Source: Rehmannia glutinosa
Taxonomy: Eukaryota; Streptophyta; Magnoliopsida; Lamiales; Orobanchaceae
DNA: 64,000 nucleotides
Reading direction: 5' to 3'
Assembly: GCA_016081115.2 (NCBI GenBank)
Contig: JABTTQ020002610.1
Span: forward strand, 1,736,030 to 1,800,029
Shown here: piece by piece, positions 11,060 through 24,572 of the stretch
Numbering within the stretch: position 1 is the first letter of the stretch
Layout of the letters: each line of letters starts with the position of its first letter
Position numbers and translations under genes: made by a program
Notes under the pieces: model-generated
Told to the model about the DNA's origin: nothing
The model's database searches: none
What the model saw: the letters and a program-made list of their open reading frames with translations, nothing else

Positions 11060-11750
11060 ATGGATGTACCATCTACTTCTGCCACTGCTTCACATTCGGT
11101 GTCAAACGACACCAATGAGCCTCCTTGTGTCGACATCAAAGTGGATGTCAAGTTCAATCACCACACCACCAACTTTTTGTCCAAAGCATCACCATTTATT
11201 TAATCATCCGTACAACCACATTTTCCAAGCACTATTTGATCGTCCACACCACCATCCATTCCAGAAACTCCATTTTTTTAAGAAGATTAAGAGACATTGG
11301 AAGTTTTGATATTGAAAACTCTGATTATGTTAATGTAAGCCTTCCAATAGTTTTACCCTCTTCTGAAAACCCTGTGCAATGCCGAATTAATTGGCAGAGA
11401 GATATAAAAGTTCTGGTGTGTTGTTCCATAATTATTATCATAGGTCTGTTAGGTGTATTGTATTTATACCCAAGAGATGCAAAATAAATCCCTGAGTCCA
11501 AAGTTAACATCATTGTTTCAATGGATGGAAAATCGATTTTACAATGATATACGAAGCGATGGGGGCCTCCCGAGTTCTGGCGCATACAAAGTATGTATCT
11601 CTATTGGGATGGGGGAATACCATGAAATGGTGAAGATTGGTGATGAAAAAACCAATCTTGTTTTTATGGGAGAAGGGATTGGGAGGACTATAATATCCTC
11701 AAATTCTAGCATAGATCAACCTGATACTACTTGGCCACTAGCAATATTAA
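11060..11750 (+). pseudogene. Pectinesterase-like pseudogene, first exon only
   Basis: Three pieces in shifting frames make a PME-like N-terminal half: an acidic N-terminus from the ATG at 11060 (contains VDIKVDVKF), a membrane-spanning stretch (NWQRDIKVLVCCSIIIIIG, about 11385-11480) and the start of the PME catalytic domain (AYKVCISIGMGEYHEMVKI, then GEGIGRTIISSN, about 11580-11725). The minus-strand copy at 57969-59338 has the same order. A GTAAGC donor at 11751 matches its exon boundary. Stops after residue 47 and at least two frameshifts make it a pseudogene, and no second exon follows. Intact plant PMEs with such N-terminal anchors act on cell-wall pectin; nothing shows this copy did. 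Confidence 0.75.
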
Positions 11751-12066
11751 GTAAGCTACAACACTTGTATATAAAGTTTTTTTGAAATGTTTTCCTTTGT
11801 ACACTGACATCAACATTAAATAAATTGTTGGTTGCTCTTCATTGCACATGCCACAACAATACAATTTATGCTAGCTACTGACCCCATGGTTAGTATAATG
11901 TGTTCTCTAAAATGTACAAAACACTAGCCACGACCCATGGTTTCAACCATTACCAATGACAAAAAGTACAATATATGTGTTGCACTATTGAAGCTAAATT
12001 TGGGTACTTCCTTACTTAATTAACATTAAAAGAGTTACTCGCAATTTCACGTTATGATACTTTGAA

Positions 12067-13652
12067 TGTTAGGAAATTTATTGTTTAGATTTTGAGGAAT
12101 GCCATGTAAACCTTAGAATAGAAAGTTGGCACCCCAATTCTTGTTGTAAAATGCATTGTAATAAATAGAGTGGCTAAAGCCGAGTTAAGTCGCCTACGCC
12201 CTAACATGCAAGAAGACAATCAAGACTAAAAGGAAGACTCATTGCGAGGCAATTTGAGTATGGCAAAAGAAGAGTAGACGGGAACTCTATGAAGAAGCGG
12301 TGAGATGCGGTGAGTGGAGTATCGATCAAGTCAACTCGAGAAAAGCCAAGTCTCAAATTGAAGTGACAGAAGAGTCACCCTGATGATTGGAAGGCGACTC
12401 TAAGTCACCTCGGGGAAAGCAAGGAAATGCAGTCAAGTCAAGATAATCAGAAAAGATCTGTTGCACTGAGAAATCAAGAGATTTACTTAAACAAGTAATA
12501 TCTCCATACCACCTTTCTCGGAGTGCTCGGTCCCGAGCGTGCAAAAGGAATGAACCAATGGGAAGTACTACACCGTGTCGAACTCGAAAAGGTGAAAGAA
12601 CAATTCATACGAGGAAATGGCAATTTCAAGGATCGCAACAAGACAAGCCAATGATCGTGCCAAGTGACTTTCAAAAATAAGCCTATCTCTTCAACGGGCA
12701 AATTTTTGAAAGATCACTATAAAAGGCCGAGGAGTTTGTTTGAGAAAGGGTGACACAAGACACACAAGTGACAAGCGACACAAGTCACTGAGACCGAACT
12801 AAAAACGTTCAAGCAATTATTAGAAAATCAAACATTCTCAATCCTCAAGCCTACACTACGAAGAACATCAATCCAACACTCACGCGTGAAGGAAAGATAA
12901 CTTCAATCGAGTTGAAGAGGAAAATACTGAAAAATCAAGGGGTCTACATTCCACGAAGGATTGTAAGAAGGTTCAAGGTCGAACCAAGTCTTAAGCTTTT
13001 GGAGGGCTTCATGATAAAATCCAAAGAGCTTGAGCAAGTGAGTGTAGTAGCAAGCGCCTGCCTGTGAAGAAGGCCGAGTCGCACGAGAAGCCGGTGAGTG
13101 ATCAAGGCGTCTCAGATCGAGTCCCAAAGGATCAAGTCACTTTGTGTGATCAAGACTTGTATCCGGACTGTTACCACTTTGTATACCGATCATTACCTAG
13201 TGGATTCCTCCGGGAGTTGGAGAAGAGAGGAGTAGAAGAATTACCCCATCTTCGAACCTCTATAAAAATTTCATTGTGTCATTTACATTTCAAAGACTTT
13301 AATTCCTGCATTTTTAAGCGCTTATATCTCATTTTGATAAATTTGCTATCCACTTGATAATTTATAAGTACTAAACTAAGCACTAAACTCTTGCTTAATC
13401 AAACTTAAGGGTGTTAAGTCTTCGAAAACAAAACCACGAGTTGAGTTAATTTAGAGCCAACGGTGAGTTACTCCATCAACAGGATTGAGTCTGTTGAGAG
13501 ATTAACTCTCTTGAGTGGTCAATTGATTGGTCCATCAGGACACAATTTGTGTAGTATCAACTCGTATATTTAAAAGGACTAAATCGAAAATTTGGTAAGG
13601 TTTATTCAACCCCCCTTCTAAACCTTACACTTACACCCCTTGGGACCTACAA
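12067..13652 (+). repeat. 5' LTR of CopB, 1586 bp
   Basis: Begins TGTTAGGAAATTTATTG and ends GGGACCTACA, directly followed by the primer-binding site. A TATAAAAG box lies at 12718-12725. It differs from the 3' LTR by scattered substitutions and small indels, many at CAG or CTG triplets. Confidence 0.95.
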
Positions 13653-13654
13653 GT

Positions 13655-13667
13655 GGTATCGAGTGGT
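13655..13667 (+). other. Primer-binding site of CopB
   Basis: TGGTATCGAGTGG begins two bases after the LTR. It matches the plant initiator-Met tRNA site TGGTATCAGAG except that the A of CAG is missing. Confidence 0.85.
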
Positions 13668-13776
13668 TGGTTCATTGAACCTCTGCCTTTGTTCTTGAAC
13701 TAGATCTCCAAACTTTTCAAAGTCCGCTTTAGTACTTAAACTTTCAAAACTCTTTTTATCATTAAAAGTTATTATC

Positions 13777-15417
13777 ATGGAAGCAAATTTGACACGCACC
13801 CCTATGTTCACTATTGAAGAATTTGATGATTGGAAAACTCGTATATGTGCTCATCTATCACATTACATGATAAGATGTGGATAGTGATAGAAGATGGGCC
13901 TCCTGCAAATCTTAAAGGTGAACACTGTTTGTCACGAAGAGTTGCATTTGAAGGAGAAGAGGAAGTTGCTCTAGACTGTCATGGTTGAAAAACCAAGAAT
14001 GAATGGACAAATGATGACGAGAAAAAAATACAACCTGGACAATGTAGCCAAGGACATCCTTTACAAAACCTTGGACAAAACCATGTTCAATAAAGTCAAA
14101 TCATGCAAAACGGCTAAAGAAATGCAGGACAAGCGACATTGATTTGTGAAGGCTCGAAGCAAATCAAAGAAAACAAATTATCGGTGGTGTACAAAAATTT
14201 GAGAACTTCAAAATGATCTCGGGAGAAAACCTGGATCAACTGGATGCTCGGTTCACGAAATCACAAATGAGCTCTCGCACTTGGAAAGGAATATACGCAA
14301 AAGGAAATGTGTATGAAGATCCTAAAAGTCTTCGGTGAATGGGAATGGGAAATGAAGGTCATGGCACTTCGAGACATTCCATGGACCTATCAAAGACATC
14401 CAACTATGAATTATTCTCGGACCTCAAAGTCTACGAGTTTGAGCCGAGAAGAAAAGACAGGAAGAGACAATTTGTACCCAAAACAGTGCTCTGCTCTAAT
14501 TGTTAAAGATGGGAAGAGAGCCGAGGTCAAAAAAGTCATTGATCCGTAAGTAATAGCCCCGATGGTTAAAAGATTCAACAAGTTCTTCAATAAGAACTAC
14601 AAGAGAGGAAAGGGCGAATCTTCCGAGGAAGACACTCAGCTCCTCCAAATCAAGGGAAGATAGGCCAACCAAAAGAACAGATCATCAAAAAGTTGAATAT
14701 CAAATGGTGACAATCCAAGAATGGAAAGAGTGATCAAAAGGTGAATATCTATGTTGGAATGAGACAACCAGGTCACTATGCCATTATTTGCTCATATCAT
14801 GTAGTTAACAAATACGGGGATGAAGAAGAAAGGAAGGTCTTGAGAGAAAGAAGACAAGAAAAGAAAAAGGCAATGATGGTCGCAGAGATCTTTGAAAACG
14901 ACCAAGTCAAGAGAGACAAGTGACTCGAGAAGCGATGAAGCGACTACTCAAGTGACTCACGAAGAAGAAGCCCGATCCGCTTGATGGCCAAAGAACAAGA
15001 TCAACTTCGACCAAGAAGATGAGGTACACTCTAACTCATCAAACTCGGACTCGATGATAGTGACTCGTGACACACACACACTTCATCACCCACGATCTTT
15101 ATGATTCATTAGGCAAAATGATGAATGATTTTGAACACATTAAATCCTCACACACACTATTGAATGAGGAAAACAGCCTACTCAAGAGTCAACACTCAAA
15201 GCCGACTAAGGAGCCGAGTACTCTAAGTCAAATAGGTGATGAGAATGAAAGTTTAAAGGTTGAAAATGCTAAATTAATAGCGAGAAATTGTTGCTATAGA
15301 GAAGAGGAGAATGACCTCAAGAATGTTATTGCCTCATTCACTAAGGCATCTAAATCATTGGATGATCTTATTATGAGTCAAAGAGAATGTGGAGACAAGA
15401 CAAGGCTTAGGATTTAA
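13777..15417 (+). pseudogene. CopB gag, broken
   Basis: The ATG at 13777 opens a frame starting MEANLTRTPMF and containing EEFDDWKTRI, as expected for copia gag, which is soon lost to a frameshift. Further pieces include NLDNVAKDI and YKTLDKTMFNKV (near 14030-14110) and a CCHC knuckle remnant at 14752-14791 (RQPGHYAIIC, with the first cysteines displaced by small deletions). A Lys/Glu-rich, probably coiled-coil, stretch follows at 15067-15417, including DSLGKMMNDFEHI and SFTKASKSLDDLIM. The same segments occur in CopD. Gag would have formed the virus-like particle and bound RNA through the knuckle. Confidence 0.82.
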
Positions 15418-16109
15418 TTCCTCGTGCTATGTCAAACCTCAAAAGTAATTTTGGAAAAAGGATCTTCAAGCCATGAAGAGTCGAAAAATCCAAAACTCTA
15501 AATGTTGCACACACATTCACTCCAAAACATAACAAGCAAAGCTGGCCTTGGTTATAAAGGAAAAGGAAAACGACCGAGGTTGAGTGTCTGAAAGAATGAC
15601 AAAGAAGAGGTTTGAGTTCCTCAAGAAACTCCAAGAGAAAATACTCTGTAAAGAAGAAGGAGAGCTACCAAAAACCCAGAAAATCTATAAGAGAAATACA
15701 TATGATGGGAATGGTAGAAAATATCCAAGCCAAGCTGATTGGAATAATGTGAACTATCGGCATAGACTTATGGAATATAAGCCCAAATGGCAAAGGCACA
15801 GAATTCAAAAAGGCCATTCCAAAAGTATAAGAGCTTTCATCGGCACACATATGCACCTAGGCACTACACTCAAAGACACCACAATTACCCAAGAAAGGAA
15901 ATTGCTAAAACACATATGCGGGCATACTGAGACAAAAGAGGCAATTTGTATGAACCTAGAATCCCCAAGCAATTTGCCAAGATTAATTATGATTATGGCG
16001 ATAGATGGCAACCCCCTTAGAGTCAAATCATTTGGCTATAGGTTGGTTGGATTATCTTACAATTCTAACCCCTCAGGACCCGGACAAGTATGGGTACCTA
16101 AAACTTAAT

Positions 16110-16330
16110 TTCCTTGATTGCGGGTTCAAGGAACAAGCGTACCAAGGAACCTGGTACATGGATAGTGGTCATTCCCGGACATATGACAGAAATAAGAAAA
16201 ATCTGTCAAAATTCAAGAAAGTTAAAGGAGCAAAAGTCATATTTGGAGGAAATGAAGCTCTGGTGAAATAAGAGGCATTGGATCCATCAAGAGGAATGGA
16301 TTAGAAATCACAGATGTTGCATATGTTGAA
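16110..16330 (+). pseudogene. CopB aspartic protease region
   Basis: The frame around 16005-16271 contains TWYMDSGHSR, with the catalytic Asp-Ser-Gly codons at 16161-16169, followed by KFKKVKGAKVIFGGNE, the usual copia protease context. A stop follows at 16269. The enzyme would have cut the gag-pol polyprotein. Confidence 0.82.
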
Positions 16331-16439
16331 GGACTCAACTTCAATTTTCGAGCATCGATCAACTCTGTGACAAGGGTTACAATGTTGGATTCAACATGGG
16401 TGTATGCCAAATCAAGGATCTTGAATCGAATGAAGTTGT

Positions 16440-17290
16440 CTTTGCAAGGATGTAGACAAAAGAATATGTATGTCGTGGATTGGTCAACCGCAACACCCAA
16501 CACTGTCTACTAGCAAAGAGCACAATTTGAATCAAGTTGGTTGTGGCACAAAAAGCCGAGTCACCTGAATTTCAAAACGATTAACAAGCTTGCGAAGTAA
16601 TCTTGTGGAAGGACTTCGGACTTCGGTATACAAGAAGGAGAGTATATGTGACGCATGTCGAAGGAAAACAAATCAAGTCATCATTCAAAGAAAAGACATG
16701 CCCATCCTCAACAAGAATATTGCATCTCGCTACATATGGATCTATTTGGCCCGAGTGGAACCAAAGCTAGCATAAGTGGGAAGAAATATACCTTGGTGGT
16801 AGTAGATGATTACTCAAGATATACATGGACAATATTCATGTGTAAGAAGAAAGAAACTCTACAAAAACTACCACGGTGATGAAGAGGATTCAAAACGAGA
16901 AGAGCCAATCCATTATCAAAATAAGATCGGACAGGAACGAGTTTGTCAATGGAATAATAACTTCGATATTGTATTGAGAATATTATTGGTCATGAACTAT
17001 CGGCAAGAACTCCCAGCCGAGAATGGAGTTGCGAAAGAAGAGCAAAGAACCCTCAAAGAAGCGGCAAGGACCATGTTAGCATTTGAGCGGGGTTACTAAA
17101 AAGATTTTGGGCTAAAGCAATCAACACGACACTTGCTACACCCAAAACAGGATGTATGATAAGCAGACGGTGACAAAGACTCCCTATGAGATTTGGTGGA
17201 AGAAAACCAAATGTTGCATATTTGAGAATATTTGGATGTAAATGCTTCATCCACAACAATGGCAAAGACAATCTAAAGTCTTTTGATGTT
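16440..17290 (+). pseudogene. CopB GAG-pre-integrase and integrase, broken
   Basis: A WHKKPSHLNFKTINKLAK stretch near 16540 is the zinc-binding pre-integrase segment, with its first histidine context kept. The catalytic core begins with LHMDLFGPSG (first Asp codon at 16739-16741), then KKYTLVVVDDYSRYTW (about 16783-16833), then the ENGVAKEEQRTLKEAARTM region (about 17020-17085) around the expected Glu. Several frameshifts separate these blocks. Integrase inserts the cDNA and makes the 5-bp target duplication seen at the ends of the element. Confidence 0.85.
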
Positions 17291-17749
17291 AAAGGCGATG
17301 AAGGTATCTTCTTAGGATACTCGGTGAAAGCAAAGCCTCTGAGTACTCAATAAAGGACTATGGTTGCGGAAGAATCCATTCATGTGGTATTCGATGAGCC
17401 AAATGTAAATGGAGAAGACATTAAAGAGTGGAGTTGATAAGTGAATCATCCAACCATACGAAGAGTCCCTATCTCAAGTCGAAGCCGGAATTATCAATTG
17501 AGGAAGAAGATGAGATAGTGAATCTCAAAACAGTGGAAAATTTGCGGCTAAGTGATTACGAGAGAGTCGACCCACAAACAACACGGTACCGCAAGTATTT
17601 GAATCGGCTAACTTACTCCAACCTGATGTAAGATGCCGAGAGACCATCCACCGAACTTGTCATTGGAGATATAAGAGAAGGTGTCAAAACAAGATCGAGA
17701 ACTCAAGAAGCAATGTTCACATGCTTCATCTCGCAAATAGAGCCCAAAG

Positions 17750-18500
17750 ATGTGTTACAAGCATTGGATGACACACATTGGATTCAAGCTATGCAAGAAG
17801 AGTGAATCAATTATGAAAGAAATAAAGTATGGGAATTAGTGCAAAGACCCATACATCAAAATGTTATTGGCACCAAATGGATGTTGAAATAAGATGAACG
17901 AGAAAGGTTCGTGGTAAGAAACAAAGCAAGATTAGTAGGCAAAGGATCACGCCAAGAAGAAGGGATAGATTTTGATGAAACATTTGCCCTCGTAGCAAGA
18001 TTGGAAGCTATAAGGATGTTTCTTGCCTATGCGACTCACAAGAATTTCATTGTATATCGAGATGGATGTAAAAAGTGCATTCCTAAATGGTTTATTGGAA
18101 GAAGAAGTGTATGTTGAACAACCTCCAGGATTTGAGCGAGAAGACTCTTGGAGATAAGGTATACAAACTCAAGAAAGCTCTATATGGATTGAAACAGGCA
18201 CCTAGAGCATGGTATGATACTTTGTCACAATTCCTAACCGAAAATGGATTCACAAAAGGAAAAGTAGATAGAACACTTTTCAGAATTCAAGACAAAAAAG
18301 AGTATCTTGCTTGTTCAAATATATGTGGATGACATCATTTTTGGATCCACAAACAAAGAGTCATGTGTGAAAAGTTTTCAAACCTCATGCAAAGTAAATT
18401 TGAAATGAGCATGATGGGAGAGGCGACATTCTTCCTTGGACTCCAAGTGAAACAGTGAAGGATGGAACCTTCATAAGTCAAACAAAATACACCAGAGATT
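17750..18500 (+). pseudogene. CopB reverse transcriptase (RVT_2), broken
   Basis: Blocks in different frames reproduce the copia reverse transcriptase: VIGTKWMLK, NKARLVGKGSRQEEGIDFDE (17911-18117 frame), KLKKALYGLKQAPRAWYD (about 18158-18215) and the catalytic YVDD at 18322-18333 followed by IIFGSTNKES. The QMDVKSAFLNG-type block near 18060 is recognisable but damaged. Frameshifts occur at about 18050-18110 and just before YVDD. The enzyme would have copied element RNA into DNA. Confidence 0.9.
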
Positions 18501-18509
18501 TAATGAAGA

Positions 18510-19315
18510 AGTTTGGTATGGAGGAGAAGTCTTCGTAAAAATACCAATGAATACATCGGTCAAAATGGACATGGATGCGGATGGCAAGCACAGCAGATCA
18601 AACAAGATCTGAGCACTTATTGGATCATTGCTCTATCTCACAAAGAGGCGGACATCACCTTTGCTCTAGGTGTATGTGCAAGATTTCAATCTGCTCCAAA
18701 AAGAGAGCCATATGATGAGCGACTAAGAGAATATTGAGATACTTGAAAGGAAGCCAAGAAGTAGGCCTATGGTATCCAAAGGAAGGTGGATTCAAGCTAA
18801 TTGGCTATTGATTCGACTATCTTTGGATGCAGAGTGGACGGGGAAAAAGCACGCACAGGCACATGTCAAATGCTAGGAAACATGCTGATTTCGTGGTTTA
18901 GCAAGAAGCAAAATTCAATAGCCACCTCTACACGGTGAGCAGAATACATAGCTACGGGCATTTGTTGTGCCCAAGTCCTATGGATGAGACAAAGGTGAGA
19001 GATTATGAAGTTGAGGAAAAAGAAATTCCAATCATGTGTGATAACACAAGTGCAATGCCATTACTCAAAATCTGTGTTGCACTCAAGAACAAAGCATATC
19101 GATGTCGAGGATATCACTTCATAAGAGATCATGTTGAAAGGAAGGACATCATCTTGGAATATATCTCAACTTATAAACAACTAGCCGACATCTTCACAAA
19201 ACCATTATGTGAGTCAAGATTCGAAGAACTCAAGCATGAGTTGGGGTTAATTTGTGAGTTAACTTTGATAAGACTCAAAGAAAAGAAATGGAACACAAAA
19301 AGTGAAAAAGAGTGA
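18510..19315 (+). pseudogene. CopB RNase H and end of pol
   Basis: The frame 18935-19315 contains CDNTSAMPLLK, YHFIRDHVERKDIILEYIST and QLADIFTKPLCESRFEEL, the conserved C-terminal end of copia RNase H. Upstream fragments around 18830-18960 give the SWFSKKQNSIATST segment. Stops and frameshifts interrupt it. This is the last pol domain; the element continues for another 5.3 kb before its 3' LTR. Confidence 0.87.
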
Positions 19316-22300
19316 ACACACAAATCATTTCGAATCAATCAGTATCGAAAAACAACTACACCGAGTCGGTGATAATTTGAGTCACTAAGAGAACTGTGAG
19401 AAGAAGAGTTAAATCGGCTAAAGGATAAGATGGGTCGCTTATGAGCAAAATGACAAAAATGCGATCGTTTTGACTAAGCGGGAATGTTTTAAGGAATACG
19501 TCAAAGATAATGATGATGTGTAGACATAAAAGCGCACACCAAGCTTATGATTGGATATAAATCTTTGCCGCATTAAATACGAGACATTAAATGCTAAATA
19601 GGCGTGCAAAATCTAAGCCGTTGATTTCGATCACATTTCAAAAACCACATGCACGTCCTTTCATAAACCATATTTAAACCATTTCCGTCCGTTTCTCTCT
19701 CACATTACCAAAAGCTGTTCACTTCTTTCTCTCAAAAGCAAAGGCAAAAATTCTCTCGAAACCCTATCTATCTTCAAATCAATCTCTTAGTTTTTCTTTG
19801 ATAAAATCCTGAAAAATGGCACCAACCTACGACTTTGTCAAATTAGAGAAGCAAATCCACACCAGGGTCTCTTGTGGATTTCGACGGAATGGTGAAATAG
19901 GGTCCGCGACACCCTAGTGAAGAAAATCGCTGAAAAATTGGAAAAATCCGGCTGAAACCGTTTCGACATTAGAATATCCGATGACCTATGTGGAGGAGGT
20001 CGCACAATTCTACGTGAATCTTTGAGATTCACGATGAAGGAATAAAGTCATCATTCACGGAAAGCGGTGACTATCTCTGCCAAGGATTTGGCGAACATTG
20101 CTCACTACCAACTAAAGGAGCCTCGAAATTAAAGCTGATGTAAACTTGGCTAATGCTTGGAAAGAAATAGCCAAGCCCGACTATCTTTGATAAAATAGTG
20201 TACACAAACAAACAAGAGATCTTTGAAGGAGGATTATCACAAGTCAGTAGGACATAGTTGCCAAATGTATCGACATCAAATTTGGCGCTTTGACCAACTG
20301 TCAAAGGCAAAGCTGATTGTAATATTTTGCAATCATCGCGAGAAAAGAAAATAAAGCGGGTTGAGTTTGTCTACAATGGACTCTGCCGAACGTGGGGAAC
20401 AAATCCTTCAAGGAAGATGGCACATTTGGAGGATCCCTAGGATATGGCCTAGTGATTGGCCGTGATGGAGGTGAAAGAGTCCCTCTTAGACATAGGAAGG
20501 CATTCCATGTTAACAAGAGGATGTTGAGCAAACCCTCTCGGCGCACGAGAAGAGAGCATATGCCAAGAGAGCGACACAAGTGAGGGGAATCGGTGACCAC
20601 GAAGATACGATTGTTTCCTCTCCACCCAAGAAGAAAGCTGCCCCTGCAGCTGCTAAGAAGACTGCTGCCCCGCAACAAAGAAAGTCAAACATGCTCCTAC
20701 CCCTGCAGCAGAGTCACCGCCCCTGCAGCAGTGATGTCGCTGCTCGGCGGTCGACAAGGACTCACAAATACCTTCTTCGATCGTCAAAGAGGAGAAGGCG
20801 AGAAGCCAAGACAGCCCGCTCCTCGAGAAAAAGGCACCAACACCGGCCCCCGCCAAGACTCGAGAGAACACCATCTCTCGAACCAGGAAATCCCTCGGTA
20901 CAAACTAGGAGATGAAGAAGAATCATCAAGCACTCGAGCTTGAGAAATCAATTTGGTCACCACTCGGTATGTGATCTGGGACCGGAGATTTGCCTGGAGA
21001 AGTAGAGTCTCGGATGTAATTGATGAAACAGCCAAGTCTCTGAAGGCGATCGCAGAGGCAACTGAAGACACCAGTGTAGTCCCGTTTGAAACAAGAAGAT
21101 CTTGATAAAGTGATAGTGATGTAATGATCCTATCTCCACCTTACCCGGACATCCAAAATCGTGCGTGAGTGGAGGAAATGGAAGTTGAGTAAATCAAGGA
21201 ACATTTCCAATGGCCCGAGTTTATAGAAGAAGAGGAAGCTGTTGAACTTCCTTGGACTAACCAGCTGTGCTCCAGCCTTTGGATGATGAAGACAAGCGCG
21301 CGGACATCCTGCGCAGATCTTCAAGGACGGGGAGAAAGAAAAGCAAGCGAGAGGAAGGCGAGGCACGTGAGAAGGCCAAAGCATCGCCCTATCTCGGCAC
21401 CACAGAACACACACATCCCTCTCCTTGATGTCTTCTCCTGTGTGATGAGGATCAGGAGAATCTTGCGCCGCGAGAAGAGTTGCAAATGCAGCAAGCATTG
21501 CATGAATCGAGAATCCTTCACGAGCAAAGTTTGATGGAGGGACCAGGAGAGTCCTCGAACACGGTGAAATTGATCCAATGGGAGTGGTTCAACAAATCGC
21601 CATTGTTATTCTGCCGCCACCACTTCCCACTCACTCGGGAAGAAGCGATAAGGGACTGGCGATGGCGGGATAGTGGGGACCCCGGTCGAGCCAACCCCTA
21701 TTGAAGGTGTTTTACCACCTGCCCCAACGGTGAACATTCAATCGAAATAGCCGGGAGCTTGGAGACGAGTGACCCCATTCCAAGTCACTCGGCTAGCGCC
21801 AATGAAGGGGAAACTCCCTCCATTGCGGCAAGGTCGGAGGATCTTTTGAGATGACTACACAACGAATCAATGAGGCGAAGTAGAGAAAATACAAACACAA
21901 GAAGAAAAAAGAAGTTGCCATCAACAAAGCTCGAGACAGTTGAGTCTGTCTCGGTGAGGTGCCAAGCGCTTTGAAGGCTAATGACGCTGGCGATGCAGTC
22001 GAGGCACGAAGGAAGAATGTGACCACGGGAGTTAACACTGGGCGATGAAAGTGCAATCCATGGGGTTGAGACTCAATGGATGCCACCGCATGAGAAGACC
22101 CTAAGGCAGTGACCCTTTCGTCGAAAAAGGAGGACAAGGCCTCATTGCTGCAGAGAGACTGCTTGGAGGTAATGAAGGCCACGGGAAGTTGAGACTTCCA
22201 GGGGTAAAAAAGTCAAGTAGAGAACATCCTCCTACTATCATCGACCCATCTAAGAAGGAGATAAGCGTGCTTCATGATTCCCAGGATAATCTGATGTAAC

Positions 22301-24572
22301 CTTTCTGGGATCGGAAGAAGCGAAGAAGAAAAAGTCGAGTCATCCCCGTGTGAGATCCAAAAGACTCAATTGCGGATGTTCCAAGCACGAGCAAGTCGAT
22401 CCCAAGACTACTACGTCAAACCTTTAATTTTGATGATGAGCCACCAATGGAAATCTCATCATCGTCCGATGATGCTTACGATAAGGTCGAGGACCGTCTA
22501 CTCAATTGGAGAAATCGGTGAGACCAACGAAGGCTGTTGAGACAGTGAGGCTCGAGCAAAGTCGGGTCCACTTCACAACAAAACCCGGTGAACCGGAGTC
22601 CACTGCACAAGCTCCTCAAGGGTCGAGCAGGTCGATTCAAAAAGAACTTCACGCGCATCGCTCATCATCGAACAAATCCCGATTGGCGGTGATGAATCCT
22701 TTATAGAATCTTTTCCTTTTTCCCTGGAGGTACCCGACCTCCATGAAGAGTCGAAAACGAACGCAAGACGCTACCACAGACCAGATCAGTTTTTCCATCA
22801 GGCACCATTGTTCGGTGATTATGATTTTGGCGTTGCATGGCCATCACCGTAACGGAAGAATGTTGAAGTCGCGAAGTGTTCAAGGCATTATTCGGCCGAG
22901 ATTGAACGGATGGAGAGGCATCGAGGCCTCTATGGACATGCGGATGGACAACGAGAGATGCCAATCTCACTGGCGATTTAAGAGGCATAACGATCCGGAT
23001 CGGGGAATGGTGGCAACAAAGAAGAAACAATGCGTGTGGAACAAGTTAGATACTTGAGGACATTGTTCAACAATTCTTGGTATGGAGAGTGAAAATGCTT
23101 TGATGCAAAAACGAAGGCCGAGAGAGCATATTGAGCACATGCATGAAGCTCACATTGCGAGATTAAGCTACTGCGTGAGCAAAACAAGAGTGATCTACGA
23201 CGTTTGGAAGAAACCATGAATACAAAATTCAGCCTTCTCACGGCCGAGGTGAAGGCGATTTTGTGAGTCCAACGCTACTCGATCCAATTTCGTCGTTGCA
23301 TACTCTGCAGCGGACTCGAGACAAAACTCAACTATCAGTGAGCTCGACTTAGGCTTGCAAGTCTGTTTCAGGCGTTTCTCTCTCCTTTGATGATGCCAAA
23401 AAGGGGGAAGAGGAATACCTAAAGCGCGAGAAGGAGGAAGCGGTGTGAAGGAAAGTCGGTGAGGAAGTTTTGAAACAAAAGAAAGGAAGCTTGTTGAGGG
23501 GAAGGATCGGCGGATGTGACCTTGATGATTGCACAAACCCTCAATAGGGTCCATCTGGTGACATTATCGAGTAGCAAACTCCCTCAGTGACTCGCCACTC
23601 CAACACTCTGCTATATCTATGGTGAAAAGAGAAAAACTATTGAAGCGGGGATGAAGGAAGTGGAAGGAAGAATGGATGCCCGAGTTATGAACATCTTGAA
23701 AGAACATGGAGGCATTCCGGTAGATAGAGACACTTATGCCATCTCGGATGTCGGGACGAGCCACGATCAGTTGATGAATTTAAAATGCTCGAATCGAAGG
23801 ATACTTTGCAAATATGTCTATGGCTCAAGCTTGGGACTTATCTTTGGGAAAAGGGTCTCACGTTATGTGAAGAAGGCGACGAGTGACGAGACTACCTGAT
23901 CACTCTGGTCACTCTAGTCACTCCGCCGTCACTCACTTTTGGAAAAGAAAGACCCCGATGATATCGCCCGAGGAGGAAGAGGAAGAAGCGTGGTGGGGAA
24001 GAAGCAGACTAGGCCTCTCGCCCAAAAACATTGAATACGTGGATCCGGGAAAGAAAGGAGGGATCTCTTTGGGGGCTTGACCAAGTAGCAAATTTGCAAG
24101 TGGCTAAAAAGTACGCCGAGTATGCAAAAAGATTAGAAGAAGAAAACAAGAGACAAACTCGGCTATGGGAGGAAAGAGCAGGAAAGATTAAGAAGAGATG
24201 AAGGTTTGCCAGGAAGGCATATGAAAAGAAAAAGAAGGCGGTGACGACGAGAAAAAGAGAAGAAGAGAAGAAGATCTTGAACAAGATGAAAGAAGAAGAG
24301 GCAATGAAGGAGATGAAGTGTTTTTGTCCAACCCTTCGTGTATTTTATTATGTAAATACATACAATGTAAGTCTTACGAAATAAAGCTATAAATTCTTTA
24401 TTTTTCGTGTAGACAAATATGTGCTCGATACACCTTGTAAATAGTTGTGTAAAAGAACAAGAATGTTATGATCAATAAAAGGATTGATTTGCGCATACAT
24501 TCTATGTCAATACATTATCTGTATGTATCTTTGCTATTTGCATTTTTGAATGGTTTAAGTTTTGGCATCATC
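19316..24572 (+). pseudogene. CopB post-pol region with degenerate env-like ORF
   Basis: A possible start is the ATG at 19816 (MAPTYDFVKLEKQIHTR). Remnants in shifting frames include AKDLANIAH and DKIVYTNKQEIFEGG (about 20075-20240), a Lys/Ala/Pro-rich basic stretch PPKKKAAPAAAKKTAAP (about 20622-20675) and, near the end, a highly charged stretch (about 24100-24310: YAKRLEEENKRQTRLWEER, KREEEKKILNKMKEEEA) that looks like a coiled coil. SIRE/Maximus elements often carry an envelope-like or unknown ORF here. I see no clear fusion peptide or membrane anchor, so env-like is a positional name. Antisense open frames here are shadows. Confidence 0.6.

Noticed and set aside
11453..11785. 110-codon PME-like frame as a functional short gene
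   Set aside because: Covers only the end of exon 1 and runs into the intron; upstream frameshifts and lack of exon 2 make it a fragment.
21793..22182. 129-codon minus-strand frame inside CopB
   Set aside because: Antisense to the env-like region of a plus-strand element; no domain, and similar antisense frames occur throughout this G+C-richer part.
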